From: Hanleya hanleyi
Lineage: Eukaryota; Mollusca; Polyplacophora; Lepidopleurida; Hanleyidae
NCBI GenBank assembly: GCA_036873755.1
Contig: JAVTVY010017310.1
Location: forward strand, 1-64,000
Length of the DNA stretch: 64,000 bases
Direction of reading: 5' to 3'
Position 1 is the first letter of the stretch, and each line of letters begins with the position of its first letter. The notes beneath the pieces were generated by a model. That model was not told the DNA's origin. It did no database searches and saw only the letters and a program-made list of their open reading frames with translations. The translations under genes and the position numbers were made by a program. This document shows positions 1-10,090 of the stretch, in pieces.

Positions 1-895
1 GTGTGCTTGCGAGTGTGTACGCGTGTGTGTATGCGTGCGTGTGTATATGCGTCTGGGTATACGTGTGTGTGCGTGTGCGTGTGTGTATGCATGTGTGTAT
101 GCATGTATGCCTCTGTGTGTAAGTGTGTGCTTGCGAGTGTGTTTCTTAGATCGGAGCTCTTGGAGCTCAAAGCCTGTGGAGCTCAGAGCTCGGAAGTGAC
201 ATTTGCATATGACCTCTGTGAGGTCACTTCCGCTTGAGTTCACGTGACCTGAACTGACCTTTGACCCCGGCGCGCGAGGTGCGCCACCGCACACCACCAA
301 CACCACCACCAACGCCACCATCAACGCCACCAACGTCACCACCAACGCCACCAACGCCGGGTGGTGGTGGTGGTGGTGGTGGTGGTAGCCGGAACTGACC
401 TTTGACCCCGGCGCGCGCGATGTAAAGGTTTCCACCGTGCGGTGGAAACCTTTGCGCGCCGGGTCAAAGGTCAGTTCCGGCCACCACCACCACCACCACC
501 ACCACCGGGCGTTGACGCCCGGTGGTGGCGTTGGTGGCGTTGGTGGTGGCGTTGGTGGCGTTGATGGTGGCGTTGGTGGCGTTGGTGGTGGTGTTGGTGG
601 TGTGCGGTGGCGCACCTCGCGCGCCGGGGTCAACGGTCAGTTCCGGTCACGTGAACGGAAGCGGAAGTGACCTCACAGAGGTCATATGCAAATGTCACTT
701 CCGAGCTCTGAGCTCCACAGGCTTTGAGCTCCAAGAGCTCCGATCTAAGAAACACACTCGCAAGCACACACTTACACACACAGAGGCGTACATGCATACA
801 CACATGCATACACACACGCACACGCACTCACACGTATACCCAGACGCATATACACACGCACGCATACACACACGCGTACACACTCGCAAGCACAC
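1..895. repeat. Large imperfect palindrome (foldback repeat)
   Basis: The sequence folds on itself around 438-439, where AAAGGTTTCCACCG is followed by its reverse complement. Outside that, GGTCAAAGGTCAGTTCCGG, GGT/ACC trinucleotide tracts, the block with GAGCTC and ATTTGCAT, and finally the GT/CA-rich ends occur in mirrored order on both sides; position 1 matches roughly 890. The left arm runs off the window, so the true size is larger. Arms differ by small indels. The trinucleotide tracts (GGTGGTGGCGTT-type) vary in copy number between arms. It is non-coding; the His-rich and Val/Gly-rich open frames in it are translations of the simple repeats. Confidence 0.9.
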
Positions 896-1212
896 ACACA
901 CACACACACAGACATACATACACATGCATACACACACGCATACGCAGGCATACACACACACGTACACACACACACACACATACACAGAGACGCATACACA
1001 CATACAGTCATACACACGCATACATATACGCGTGAACACACTGACAAGCACACACACACTTACACACACACACACACAGATGCATACAAGCACATACTCA
1101 CGCATATACACGCACACGCACACGCCTACACACACATACACACGCACACAGACGTATACGCACAGACGCAGACACACAGGTAAACAGACACACACACACA
1201 CACACACATGAG
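896..1212. repeat. CA-rich microsatellite
   Basis: Continuous degenerate (CA)n/(CACACG)n on the plus strand with interspersed GCATAC and GACGCA steps, extending the outer edge of the palindrome. Long Thr/His or Val/Cys open frames across it come from the dinucleotide periodicity. Confidence 0.9.
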
Positions 1213-1414
1213 TGAGTGAGTGGTCATATAAGGTCGTTTGTACACCAGGTCATTGAGTGCACTTGACCTGCATCCTTTTCATGTTGTCGGATCATGTTTA
1301 GACATGTTGGGGTATGATGTCACTTTCGATGTGAATTGAAGGAAAGGAGATGGTACTGACCTGTTTGTGGGGGTTCGTTTGAGTGTGCTAAAAATAGATC
1401 ACCAGCTAGCGTGC

Positions 1415-1423
1415 TATAAAAGG
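1415..1423 (+). promoter_or_regulatory. TATA box of the zinc-finger gene
   Basis: TATAAAAGG lies about 53 bases before the ATG at 1468. An initiator-like TCAGACA sits at about 1444, near the expected 25-30 base spacing. This is a textbook core promoter immediately before an intact ORF. Confidence 0.7.
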
Positions 1424-1467
1424 GAAGCGGCCTGGTCGTTTCATCAGACACTCTGTCAACCGCCAAG

Positions 1468-2364
1468 ATGTTCACTTGTACTACGTGCTCGAAAGCATTC
1501 ACTCGTCTGCTCGACTTGCGCCGCCATGAGGCTACCAAGCACGAAGGAACCGCCCGGCATAGCTGTACGATATGTACACTGTCGTTTCAGCGCCCAGATC
1601 ATTTACAGCGCCACACACGTGCACGCCATGAAGTACCCAAGCGTCCATGCGAAGAATGTGGTCGGATTTTCAAACTGACCAGTCAGTTGCTGCGACACCA
1701 ACGCACACGACACCCTGTTCTGCAGTCACGTCTGCAGGTAGAAGAGTCCGTAGGCACCAGTATCGAGAAAGCGGGAACTCCCACCCATCGCACGAGGGTT
1801 GAAGATGATGATGTCGCCCTAATTCAACAGTCAAATTCCGACGACAAGACATTGGGCCAGATTTTGCACGACGAGGAGAGCAAAGTACACTTCGTGGACG
1901 AACCCATACATGTTCCTAGCGATCTGTTACACGAACACCATCCAGTGAGTGACATCTATCGGCGCCATTGGACCATGATACGGCACTGTTTCTACCGTCA
2001 TCGACCTATTCAAGATATCTACAATTTCCGACTGACCAACCTCGCCCGTCTACGCAGCTACGTGAAAGCCATCTTCAACGATCAAGCAACGTCCTTCAAA
2101 TTAAATCTGGTGTTTGGTTATGTGCTGCAGCATAAGGAGACAGATCAAGTCCGATACTTTTACCCGAGCAGTAACATCCGGGTATTTGACCAACCGTTTA
2201 CCATCATTAACCGGGCGTCGCTAGAGGCAATGCTGGAGAAACTGGACATCGTGGATCCCTTGGAATGGGCCCAACAACAGCGCCCCAACACCAAGTGGAT
2301 AGTGGAGAGGGTAACCAATGTTACGTTCTTCGTGGTTAAACTGACCACCACCCCCATCGGATGA
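1468..2364 (+). CDS. Three-finger C2H2 protein with a conserved-looking C-terminal domain
   Basis: Intact 298-residue single-exon ORF. Three N-terminal C2H2 zinc fingers are visible: C4-C7...H20-H25, C33-C36...H49-H54 and C62-C65...H78-H83, each with a C-x2-C spacing and an x-F position. A charged linker (roughly residues 85-140, with a DDD and several EE pairs) leads to a globular segment, about 140-298, with aromatic-rich motifs RYFYPSSN, RPNTKW and VTNVTFF. From memory, a similar segment stands at the N terminus of very large PolB-encoding ORFs of Polinton/adintovirus-like elements in invertebrates; this was not searched. If so, this is either an N-terminal fragment or a stand-alone (possibly domesticated) derivative. 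The start is the first ATG, with a TATA box and initiator upstream; AATAAA signals follow at 2464 and 2667. DNA or RNA binding is expected from the fingers; the target is unknown. Confidence 0.75.
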   Translation: MFTCTTCSKAFTRLLDLRRHEATKHEGTARHSCTICTLSFQRPDHLQRHTRARHEVPKRPCEECGRIFKLTSQLLRHQRTRHPVLQSRLQVEESVGTSIEKAGTPTHRTRVEDDDVALIQQSNSDDKTLGQILHDEESKVHFVDEPIHVPSDLLHEHHPVSDIYRRHWTMIRHCFYRHRPIQDIYNFRLTNLARLRSYVKAIFNDQATSFKLNLVFGYVLQHKETDQVRYFYPSSNIRVFDQPFTIINRASLEAMLEKLDIVDPLEWAQQQRPNTKWIVERVTNVTFFVVKLTTTPIG

Positions 2365-2463
2365 AAGTATTCACCCATGCACTGATAGATTCTCAGAATG
2401 CGCAAACAACTATCTGAGGATATGTTGCCTCAACGGTATCCTGGCCTGCCCGACGGTGATTAG

Positions 2464-2469
2464 AATAAA
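2464..2469 (+). promoter_or_regulatory. Poly(A) signal of the zinc-finger gene
   Basis: AATAAA 100 bases after the stop codon at 2364. A second AATAAA lies at 2667-2672. Either could end the transcript; a duplicated TCTGATTGGACAAGAAT motif lies between them (about 2520 and 2584). Confidence 0.5.
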
Positions 2470-2672
2470 CGGTTCAGAGCGAACATGGCCGAAGATGGAA
2501 CTTTCTGAAATGGAGACTTCTGATTGGACAAGAATACATCTAACGGACAGGTACGACGAATATGAAACATGCAAATGGTGGCCTCTGATTGGACAAGAAT
2601 CTTCTTGAATTGTAAATATACCCAACGCGGCTCCCCCCAGCGTGGGTATGATGTAACATTGGGGAGAATAAA

Positions 2673-2870
2673 CTATATGAAAAAAAACTTCTTGTTGTTG
2701 TTCTCTCATGTGTCATCCTTGTTGTTGTTGCTGTTGTTGTTCTCTCTCCGGTCTATATCATAGTGTTATGTTAGAGTGTTAAAGTGTAACGACGGGCGTC
2801 GAGGAGGTAACTGCATTTCGAAGAATTAGTGACAATTCCATGGAATATCAGAGCTTCTGAGCTATTTCAC
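2673..2870. other. Non-coding, TTG/GTT-rich spacer
   Basis: Contains two runs of (GTT)n at about 2693-2740 and no convincing ORF or RNA gene. Confidence 0.5.
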
Positions 2871-4480
2871 CAGGGCGTTGAAGCATTAAGAATGGCTTTG
2901 GTGGGCGTTGCTACAAGATGACACCTCACACGACGCATTCGCACCGCGGATGGTCCATCTCTACACCAAATAACGTCCTTCACTGCTAAAAAATGCCCAC
3001 TTTCGCTACTACTCGTACTGATGACGTCACAGATGCTGTGGATATCCCTCAACTCGGAATGTACACCCCGAGAGCTACAACATGACACCTCCCAGGACGC
3101 ATTCGGACCAAGGATGGTTCCTCTCTACTCCGAATACCTTCCTTCACTGCCCCAAAATGTCCACTTTCGCTACTACTCCTACTGATGACGTCAACAATGA
3201 CGTCACAGATGCTTCGGACATGCCTCAACTCGGAATGTACACCTCGAGAGCTACAAAATGACACCTCACACGACGCATTCGGACTAAGGATAGTCCCTCT
3301 CTACACCAAACTCACCCCCACGCACCCACAAAATGTCCACTTTCGCTACTACTCGTACCGATGACGTCATCAATGACGTCACAGATGACGCGGACATCCC
3401 TCAAATCGGAATGTACACCCCGAGACCAACAAAATGACACCTCACACGACGCATTCGGACCAAGGATGGTCCCTCTCTACCTCAAACTCACCCCCACGCA
3501 TCCCCCAAAATGTCCACTTTCGCTACTACTCGTACCGATGACGTCATCAATGACGTCACAGATGACGCGAACATCCCTCAAATCGAAATGTACACCCCGA
3601 GAGCAACAAAATGACACCTCACACGACGTATTCGGACCAAGGATGGTCCCTCTCTACCCCAAACACCTTCATGTACTGCCCCAAAATGGCCACTTTACTT
3701 ACTACAACCAACTGCGCATGCGCAGATTGACGCGACTTGCATTAAAAAACACGCTATTCTGACTCTACCCCACACAAGCTTCACTTTGACACCCTCCACG
3801 ACCCATTCGAACCAAGGATGGTCCCTCTCTACCCCAAACACACCCCTACATAGCACCCAAAATGCCCACTTTCGCTACTACTCGTACTGATGACGTCACT
3901 GATGATGTCACAGATGACGCGGACATCCCTTAAATCGGAATGTACACCCCGAGAACTACAAGATGACACCTTCCAGGACGCATTCGAACCGTGAATAGCC
4001 CATCTCGACCCCAAATACCTTCATGTACTGCCCGAAAATGGCCACTTTCGCTACTACTCGTACCGATGACGTCACTGATGACGTCACAGATGACGGAACA
4101 TCCCTCAAATCGGAATGTACACCCCGAGAACTACAAGATGACACCTTCCAGGACGCATTCGAACCGTGAATAGCCCATCTCGATCCCAAATACCTTCATG
4201 TACTGCCCGAAAATGGCCACTTTACTTACTACAACCAACTGCGCCTGCGCAGATTGACGCGACTTGCATTCAAAAACACGCCATTCTGACTCTACCCCAC
4301 ACAAGCTTCACTTTGACACCTTCCACGACCCATTCGAACCCATGGCGATCCATCTCTATCCTGAACATACACCCACACATACACCCAAAATGCCTGTTTT
4401 CTATACTACGGCCAGACTGCGCATGCCCAGACTATTGATCACGGACGAACCATTAGCCAAGTGGGATGCTCCTGCATGAG
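2871..4480. repeat. Satellite, period about 176 bp, rich in TGACGTCA
   Basis: The marker ATGACACCTCACACGACGCA or close variants recurs near 2919, 3082, 3257, 3433, 3610, 3963 and 4138, giving a period of 165-177 and mostly 176. Most units hold ACTCGTACYGATGACGTCA with one to three cAMP-response-element cores (TGACGTCA or TGATGTCA), followed by GGAATGTACACC. Some units instead carry ACTGCGCATGCGCAG. Short ORFs in all frames are by-products of the tandem units. The same family reappears at 41.1-41.7 kb, beginning with the same GCGTTGAAGCATT...GGGCGTTGCTACAAGATG head. Confidence 0.9.
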
Positions 4481-4499
4481 AGCTTCAAAATACGACATC

Positions 4500-5160
4500 A
4501 TCGGATCATTAGGGGCTCACCTAGACCCCAAAACGTTCACCCCGTATGGGTCTGTAGCCCCATAGCCATGCACTATAGGCCTATGGGCTTACCCAGGCCT
4601 CGGTGACTTTTTCCAAAAATGTCACCGCTTAACTTCGGGATCCTTCCCATCATGTTCTACATGACGAGACGAGTAAAACGCGACCCCACAACCTATACCG
4701 CAAATGTCGAGAAGAAGGTTTCCCAGGGGGGCAAACATTGATCCTATACCCCCAGTATGGGACTATATGGGGCTATATCGTACTTTTTCAAAAATTTCAC
4801 CGTTTCGTGCCGGGACACTTCCTATCATGTTCTAAATGACGAGACTAAGAAAACGAGACCCCACAACCTATACCGCAAATGTCGAGAAGTAGGTTTCCCA
4901 GGATAGTCCTATACCCCCCATACCCCATATAGGCATTTTGCCGGATTTTTAGATAAAGTAAATAAATGTAAATTTTACATACACCCACCCTGGAACTAGG
5001 GGGAGATAACTCTATTGATAGACAAGCCCCGTTAAGTCCGGCGACCTATATACCCCCGATACCCCATATAGGCATTTTCACGTAATTTAGGATAAAGTCC
5101 GTGTTCCGTATTTTTTTTTTCAGGAAAAATTTTACATGCACCCACCCATGCTTGAAATAT
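4500..5160. repeat. Short tandem blocks (two-copy 176 bp and about 135 bp)
   Basis: A block around 4620-4725 (TTCCCATCATGTTCTACATGACG ... TGTCGAGAAGAAGG) is repeated at 4796-4902 with an offset of 176. A second block with ACCCCATATAGGCATTTT at about 4922 recurs at 5062 with ACATRCACCCACCC downstream in each. No coding potential seen. Confidence 0.75.
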
Positions 5161-5164
5161 ACTT

Positions 5165-5712
5165 CACTTTGATACCTCATACAACTCCATCGGCCCATTA
5201 GGGGCTCCCCTAGGTAACAAAACGTCTATTTCCATACCCTTGGGCCACCGCGCATGCGCAGAATGGTGACAACGCCCGAGCCACTAGTCCAGTCAGATGC
5301 CCCTTCACGAATGCTTCACATTGATACCTCACTCGACCCCATCGGACCATTAGTGGCTCCCCTAGCTCCAAAACGTCTATTTTCATACCCTTCGGCCACC
5401 GCGCATGCGCAGAATGGTGACAACGCACGAGCCCCTAGTCCAGTCAGATGCCCCTTCACGAATGCTTCACTTTGATACCTCACTCGACCCCATTGGACCA
5501 TTTGTGGCTCCCCTAGCTCCAACACGGCTATTTCCATACCCTTGGGCCACCGCGCATGCGCAGAATGCCGATATGTCAACCCCACACCCAGCCCATTAGA
5601 TGCCCCTTCACGAATGCTTCACTTTGATACCTCACTCGATCCCATTGGACCATTTGTGGCTCCTCTAGCTCCAACACGGCTATTTCCATACCCTTGGGCC
5701 ACACGAGTTGTC
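5165..5712. repeat. NRF-1-site satellite, array 1
   Basis: Units of about 150 bp with ordered landmarks: CCGCGCATGCGCAGAATG, CAGATGCCCCTTCACGAATG, GATACCTCACTCGACYCCAT, TGGCTCCCCTAGCTCC and CTATTTCCATACCCTT. The 12-bp palindrome TGCGCATGCGCA and CGCGCATGCGCA variants match the published NRF-1 consensus YGCGCAYGCGCR. Confidence 0.85.
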
Positions 5713-6136
5713 TCCCTTGCGTCAGTGCGTGCAGATGGCGCTATGGTTAGGATCGACGCCGTGATGTGGAAAGGGCGTCCCCACACCATCCTGGAGCCGC
5801 CATTTTGTTTGCTGATTTTCTGCGGAGATACACGGGACAATAAACACTCGACCCTAGGGTGGTACAGATGCTAGACTGATCCTATTAACATGGTACAACA
5901 CCTATAGATTATGTTTATTACTAGGACGTCAGCGAAATACTAGTACCCATCCTCCGAATGGCAGAACTGTACAACCCAGAACAAGTCTAGACATGTACAA
6001 AGGTCACGTGATCGTCATGGGAAACCCCCACTGGGGAATCCCCCTGGGAAACCCAGCCACAGTTCCTTGACCTCTGTGACCTTGAAATGAGGTCGAAATG
6101 AGGTCAATGCGCGCTGTAATCAGTAGACACTACTAC
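5713..6136. other. Unassigned single-copy-looking DNA
   Basis: After the satellite the sequence looks unique: TATGGTTAGGATCGACGCC, an AATAAA at about 5840, and alternating GTCAAGG-type motifs. No ORF over 60 codons that looks coding, no RNA gene seen. Confidence 0.4.
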
Positions 6137-7534
6137 TGTGCACTCGCTGAGCCATCAATAAATAAAAAAAGAATTATAAATCAAATTTTCATCAGAATTC
6201 GATCAGCTCAGAACTTGCTGGTAACAATGCCCTAATGCACGTTCATGCCAAAAATCAAGGTTCTAATGTCAACGGTTTCCTTATTTTGCCGACGAAAGGA
6301 TTCAGATGGACTGACTGACTCACTCACTCACGCACTCATTACCGGACAATTTGCGATCTGTAGCCTACTTCGTAGGAATATAATCTTTGGAAATGTCTGT
6401 GACGGAATCACAGTGAAAGTCCTTCGTGTTGACTAGTGTTGCTTCTATATTTTTTTGCTGCTCTGTTTCAGTTTGGTTATACTTATATGATATCTACTAT
6501 CATACAGTATCCAAGGGTGAGAAGTTTTTTGTCCTCGTGAGAAAAGCGCGATTGGGTCATTACAGGGGTTAAATCTAGTGCGTGACGGAATCACAAGAAA
6601 ATCGTGACGGAATCACGAGTGCGCTTTTAAATCTTCTCGGTAAAGGAGCTTTATAAATTACACATTTTCTCCACAAAAATATTCCCTAGGATGAATTTAT
6701 CACTTCTAATTATAAAATTTAAACTCTGAACTCTTATCTTGGATAATGTATACAGTTCCCGTCACATGCATATCTTTTCTACAGGTGTTTTCATTTAGTA
6801 TACTTTTCAGTAAAATGAAACTTTTCTTCCTTGGCAATTTTGAATTTCCCCGAGTTCATCAAGTTTATAAATTGCGGGAAAAAATATTTCGCGATTAAAA
6901 CACATCTTCTGTGTTATTGGCGTGTCCCCAGAAATAATAGGCAGCGAATAAAAAAAACAGCATGCTAATAAATGGTCTGCGAAAAAAATGTGAAGTGAAT
7001 TTTGTGCGAAAAATGGGGTGTTTTGGTGATGGATGCTTTTACTTGGAAATCATGACAAGATGGTTAATTAGAAGGCCCCGTAACGGATACCACAATTAAC
7101 AAATGAGCTGTGTACTAAGCAAGATACTAAGTGCATATTACCAGAGGTGCATAATGAATGTACCAGAAGATAAAAAAAAATCATCAACTCTAGAATAGCT
7201 CCTTCGTCCTGTATGTGAACAGTTACACATATACTATTAAAGCTTACATCATAACGCACATCGCAAGATGTCAGCGTGTCAAATATCATCAAACCTGGGG
7301 CGAAAACCTCATTAAACCGTAAAACGTCGTCAGTCAACCTATCTCCATATAACCTGGCGGGATATAAGAATCTTTATCCCAGATACCCATGCTACACATG
7401 GGTGGGACTGAGGTGTGTTCTTGGACAATGCCGCTGTAAATTCCGGTCAATCAACAAAACACGCAAATTAACGTTTTAATGCACCAAACACCCTGTTCGT
7501 GTATATCGAAGAGTTCAATTCCTTGAGAGTTTTT

Positions 7535-8745
7535 TCTCGCGCATGCGCAAAATGTTGAACACGGACGACACACTAGTCCAGGCAGATGCTCCTTCACGAC
7601 TGCTTTACATTGATACCTAATACGACTCCATCGGCCCATTAGGGGCTCACCTAGATCCCAAAACGTCTATTTCCATACACTTTGTATACTGCGCATGCGC
7701 AGAATGACGTCAGTTCCACGTCTCACCCACCCCGTCGAATGCTCTTTCACGAATGCTTCATATTGATACCTCATACGACTCCATAGGACCAATAGGGACT
7801 CACCTAGACCCCAAAACGGCTATTTCCATACACTTTGTATACTGTGCATGCGCAGAATGACGTCAGTTCCACGTCTCACCCACCCCGTCGGATGCTCTTT
7901 CACGAATGCTTCACATTGATACCTCATACGACTCCATAGGACCAATAGGGACTCACCTAGACCCCAAAACGGCTATTTCCATACCCTTTTCTCACAATTC
8001 CCTGCCTGCGCAGAATGTTGAACACGAACGACACACTAGTCCAGGCGGATGCCCCCTCACATATGCTTCACATTGATACCTCACTCGACTTCATCGGCCC
8101 CCTAGTGGCCCACCTAGCCCCCAAAACGTCTATTTCCATATCTTTTCCCACAATTCCCTGTCTGCACATGCGCAGAATGTTGAACACGAACGACACACTA
8201 GTTCAGGCGGATGCCCCCTCACATATGCTTCACAATGATACCTCACTCGACTCCATCGGCCCACTAATGGCACACCTACACCCCAAAACGTCTATTCCCA
8301 TACACTTTGTCTACTGCGCATGCGCAGAATGACGTCAGTTCCACGTCTCACCCACCGCGTCGGATACTCTTTCACGAATGCTTCACATTGATACCTCATA
8401 CGACTCCATAGGACGAATAGGGACTCACCTAGACCCCAAAACGGCTATTTCCATACCCTTTTCCCACAATTCCCTGCCTGCGCAGAATGTTGAACACGAA
8501 CGACACACTAGTTTAGGCGGATGCCCCCTCACATATGCTTCACATTGATACCTCAATCGACTGCATCGGCCCACTAGTGGCCCACCTAGACCCCAAAACG
8601 TCTATTCCCATACACTTCGTCTATTGCGCATGCGCAGAATGACAATATTTCAACCCCACACCCAGCCCATCAGATGTGCCTTCACGACTGCTTCACACTG
8701 ATACCTCATACGACCCAATCGGACCATGCAGCGCATTGAAGTCTG
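7535..8745. repeat. NRF-1-site satellite, array 2
   Basis: About seven units with GCGCATGCGCAGAATG, ACACTAGTCCAGGCRGATGC, GATACCTCACTCGACTCCAT, CCCACCTAGACCCCAAAACG and CTATTTCCATACACTTTGT. Some units read GACGTCAGTTCCACG after the NRF-1-like site, others GTTGAACACGAACGACAC; the two unit types alternate, a higher-order arrangement. Confidence 0.85.
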
Positions 8746-9314
8746 GGGACTACTTTTTCTCCGCGGAGGCAGACCGCATCACCGCCAGACCGCATCACCG
8801 CCAGACCGCATCATCGCGGAAGAATTCAAGGTCAAAGGTTGCCAGAACTATAGTGGTCAAAACTTGGCACACAGCCAATGCTGATGCAATCTATAACCTT
8901 GAACTGATGGCCCCCCCTGTCGGAAGCTTCATGAGAATCAAGAGTTATCTCCCTGGAAAAGTTGAGTTTAAACCGGTAGACTATACTACTATCCACGAAT
9001 AGTCACTTTTTAGCTCGAAGTGAAATTTCAGGAAATGTTTTGCATGTTAATGAATTCTAACTATCCCAGGATTTGAAGCGGCATAATTGGGATATTTGTT
9101 GCGCCAAAAAGATTCAGTTCACAACCGGAATTATGAAATATTGGTAAGAAACGCTTGAAAAGAAAGGTATGAGTTGACCCAAACCTGTTAGTATATAATC
9201 CCCAAAATGGAGTCCTGACAATCCAAGGCTACACACGTGGCGGCTCTGGATATTTTGGACTGCCAGTCAACTGGAAACCAGTAAGGCAATCGTTAATGAG
9301 GGCAGGGAGGGGGA

Positions 9315-9540
9315 GGGGAATTTAGCTTAATGTCACACTCAAGTTTGTTTCACTCATATGGTGACAGTCAGTTTGGTTGGTGGAGAAAGCCGGAGTACCC
9401 GGAAAGAACCACCGCCCTTCGGCAAGAAACTGACAGACTTTCACACATGGACCAGCTGGGCTCGAACCCGTGCCGGTTCAGCGGTGTGAGGCTAGCGGTC
9501 ACCAGCGAAGCGCCTTAGACCACTCGGCCACCGAGGGCCC
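9315..9540 (-). mobile_element. tRNA-derived SINE, copy 1
   Basis: On the minus strand the head reads like a tRNA-Leu/Ser: box A TGGCCGAGTGGTC at 9518-9530 and box B GGTTCGAGCCC at 9458-9468. A body follows with TTCCGGGTACTCCGGC and TTTCTCCACC, a motif found in broadly distributed invertebrate SINE central domains (memory of the MetaSINE-type body; not searched). The element ends near AATTTAGCTTAATGTCAC. No discrete tail repeat is visible. Confidence 0.75.
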
Positions 9541-9850
9541 CTGGTAGGCATTAGGACTCCGATGCGAACTGAACTCTTGTAAATCCCCACCCCCCCCCCC
9601 GTTTGAAATCCTGCCTATATTAAGATGGGCACTGCCCAAGTCAGAATCACCAGTGATTTTCATCAAAAATCACCAGAATGTTTTTATCAAAAGTAGGTCA
9701 GCTCAGAACTTGCTGGTAACAGTCGCCCAATGTACCTTCATGCCAAAAATCAAGGTTCTAATGTCAACGGTTCTTCTTATTTTGCCGACGAAACGATTCG
9801 GATGGACTGACCGACTCACTCACTGACTCCTTACCGGACAATTTGCAAAT

Positions 9851-10090
9851 GAGAGTCTACTTCGTAGGAATGAAATCCAGCGTGACGGAATCACGGCTTG
9901 GAAGGTAATTTAAGAGTTTGAAGCCCTCGTTATTCAAATTTTTTCTCTGTATGCAGACTTTCTACGTCTGATCGCCAAGTTACTATGCTGTCAAGTTTCA
10001 AATAAAGTATAATATCCTCTGAAATATTGCAGAATTTTCGTTACATGAGCAGTGTGACTAATGTCACAGGACCTACGAAGTAGGGTAGGC
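9851..10090. mobile_element. Small inverted-repeat element, MITE-like, copy 1
   Basis: Bounded by CTACTTCGTAGGA and the inverted CCTACGAAGTAGG. Just inside each end is a short hairpin: CGTGACGGAATCACG on the left and GTGACTAATGTCAC on the right. Length about 240 bp, no coding capacity. A similar left end (CCTACTTCGTAGGAAT) occurs at about 6368, 11447 and 16004. No clear target duplication was identified, so the mobile status is inferred. Confidence 0.4.

Noticed and set aside
522..1211. 229-codon plus-strand and 170-codon minus-strand open frames
   Set aside because: They are translations of GGT- and CA-type microsatellites (Val/Ala runs, Thr/His or Cys/Val alternation).
7276..7479. 67-codon frame conserved in four places (also 12356, 16905, 26481)
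   Set aside because: Starts with GTG, no domain, and conservation is explained by segmental duplication of non-coding DNA.
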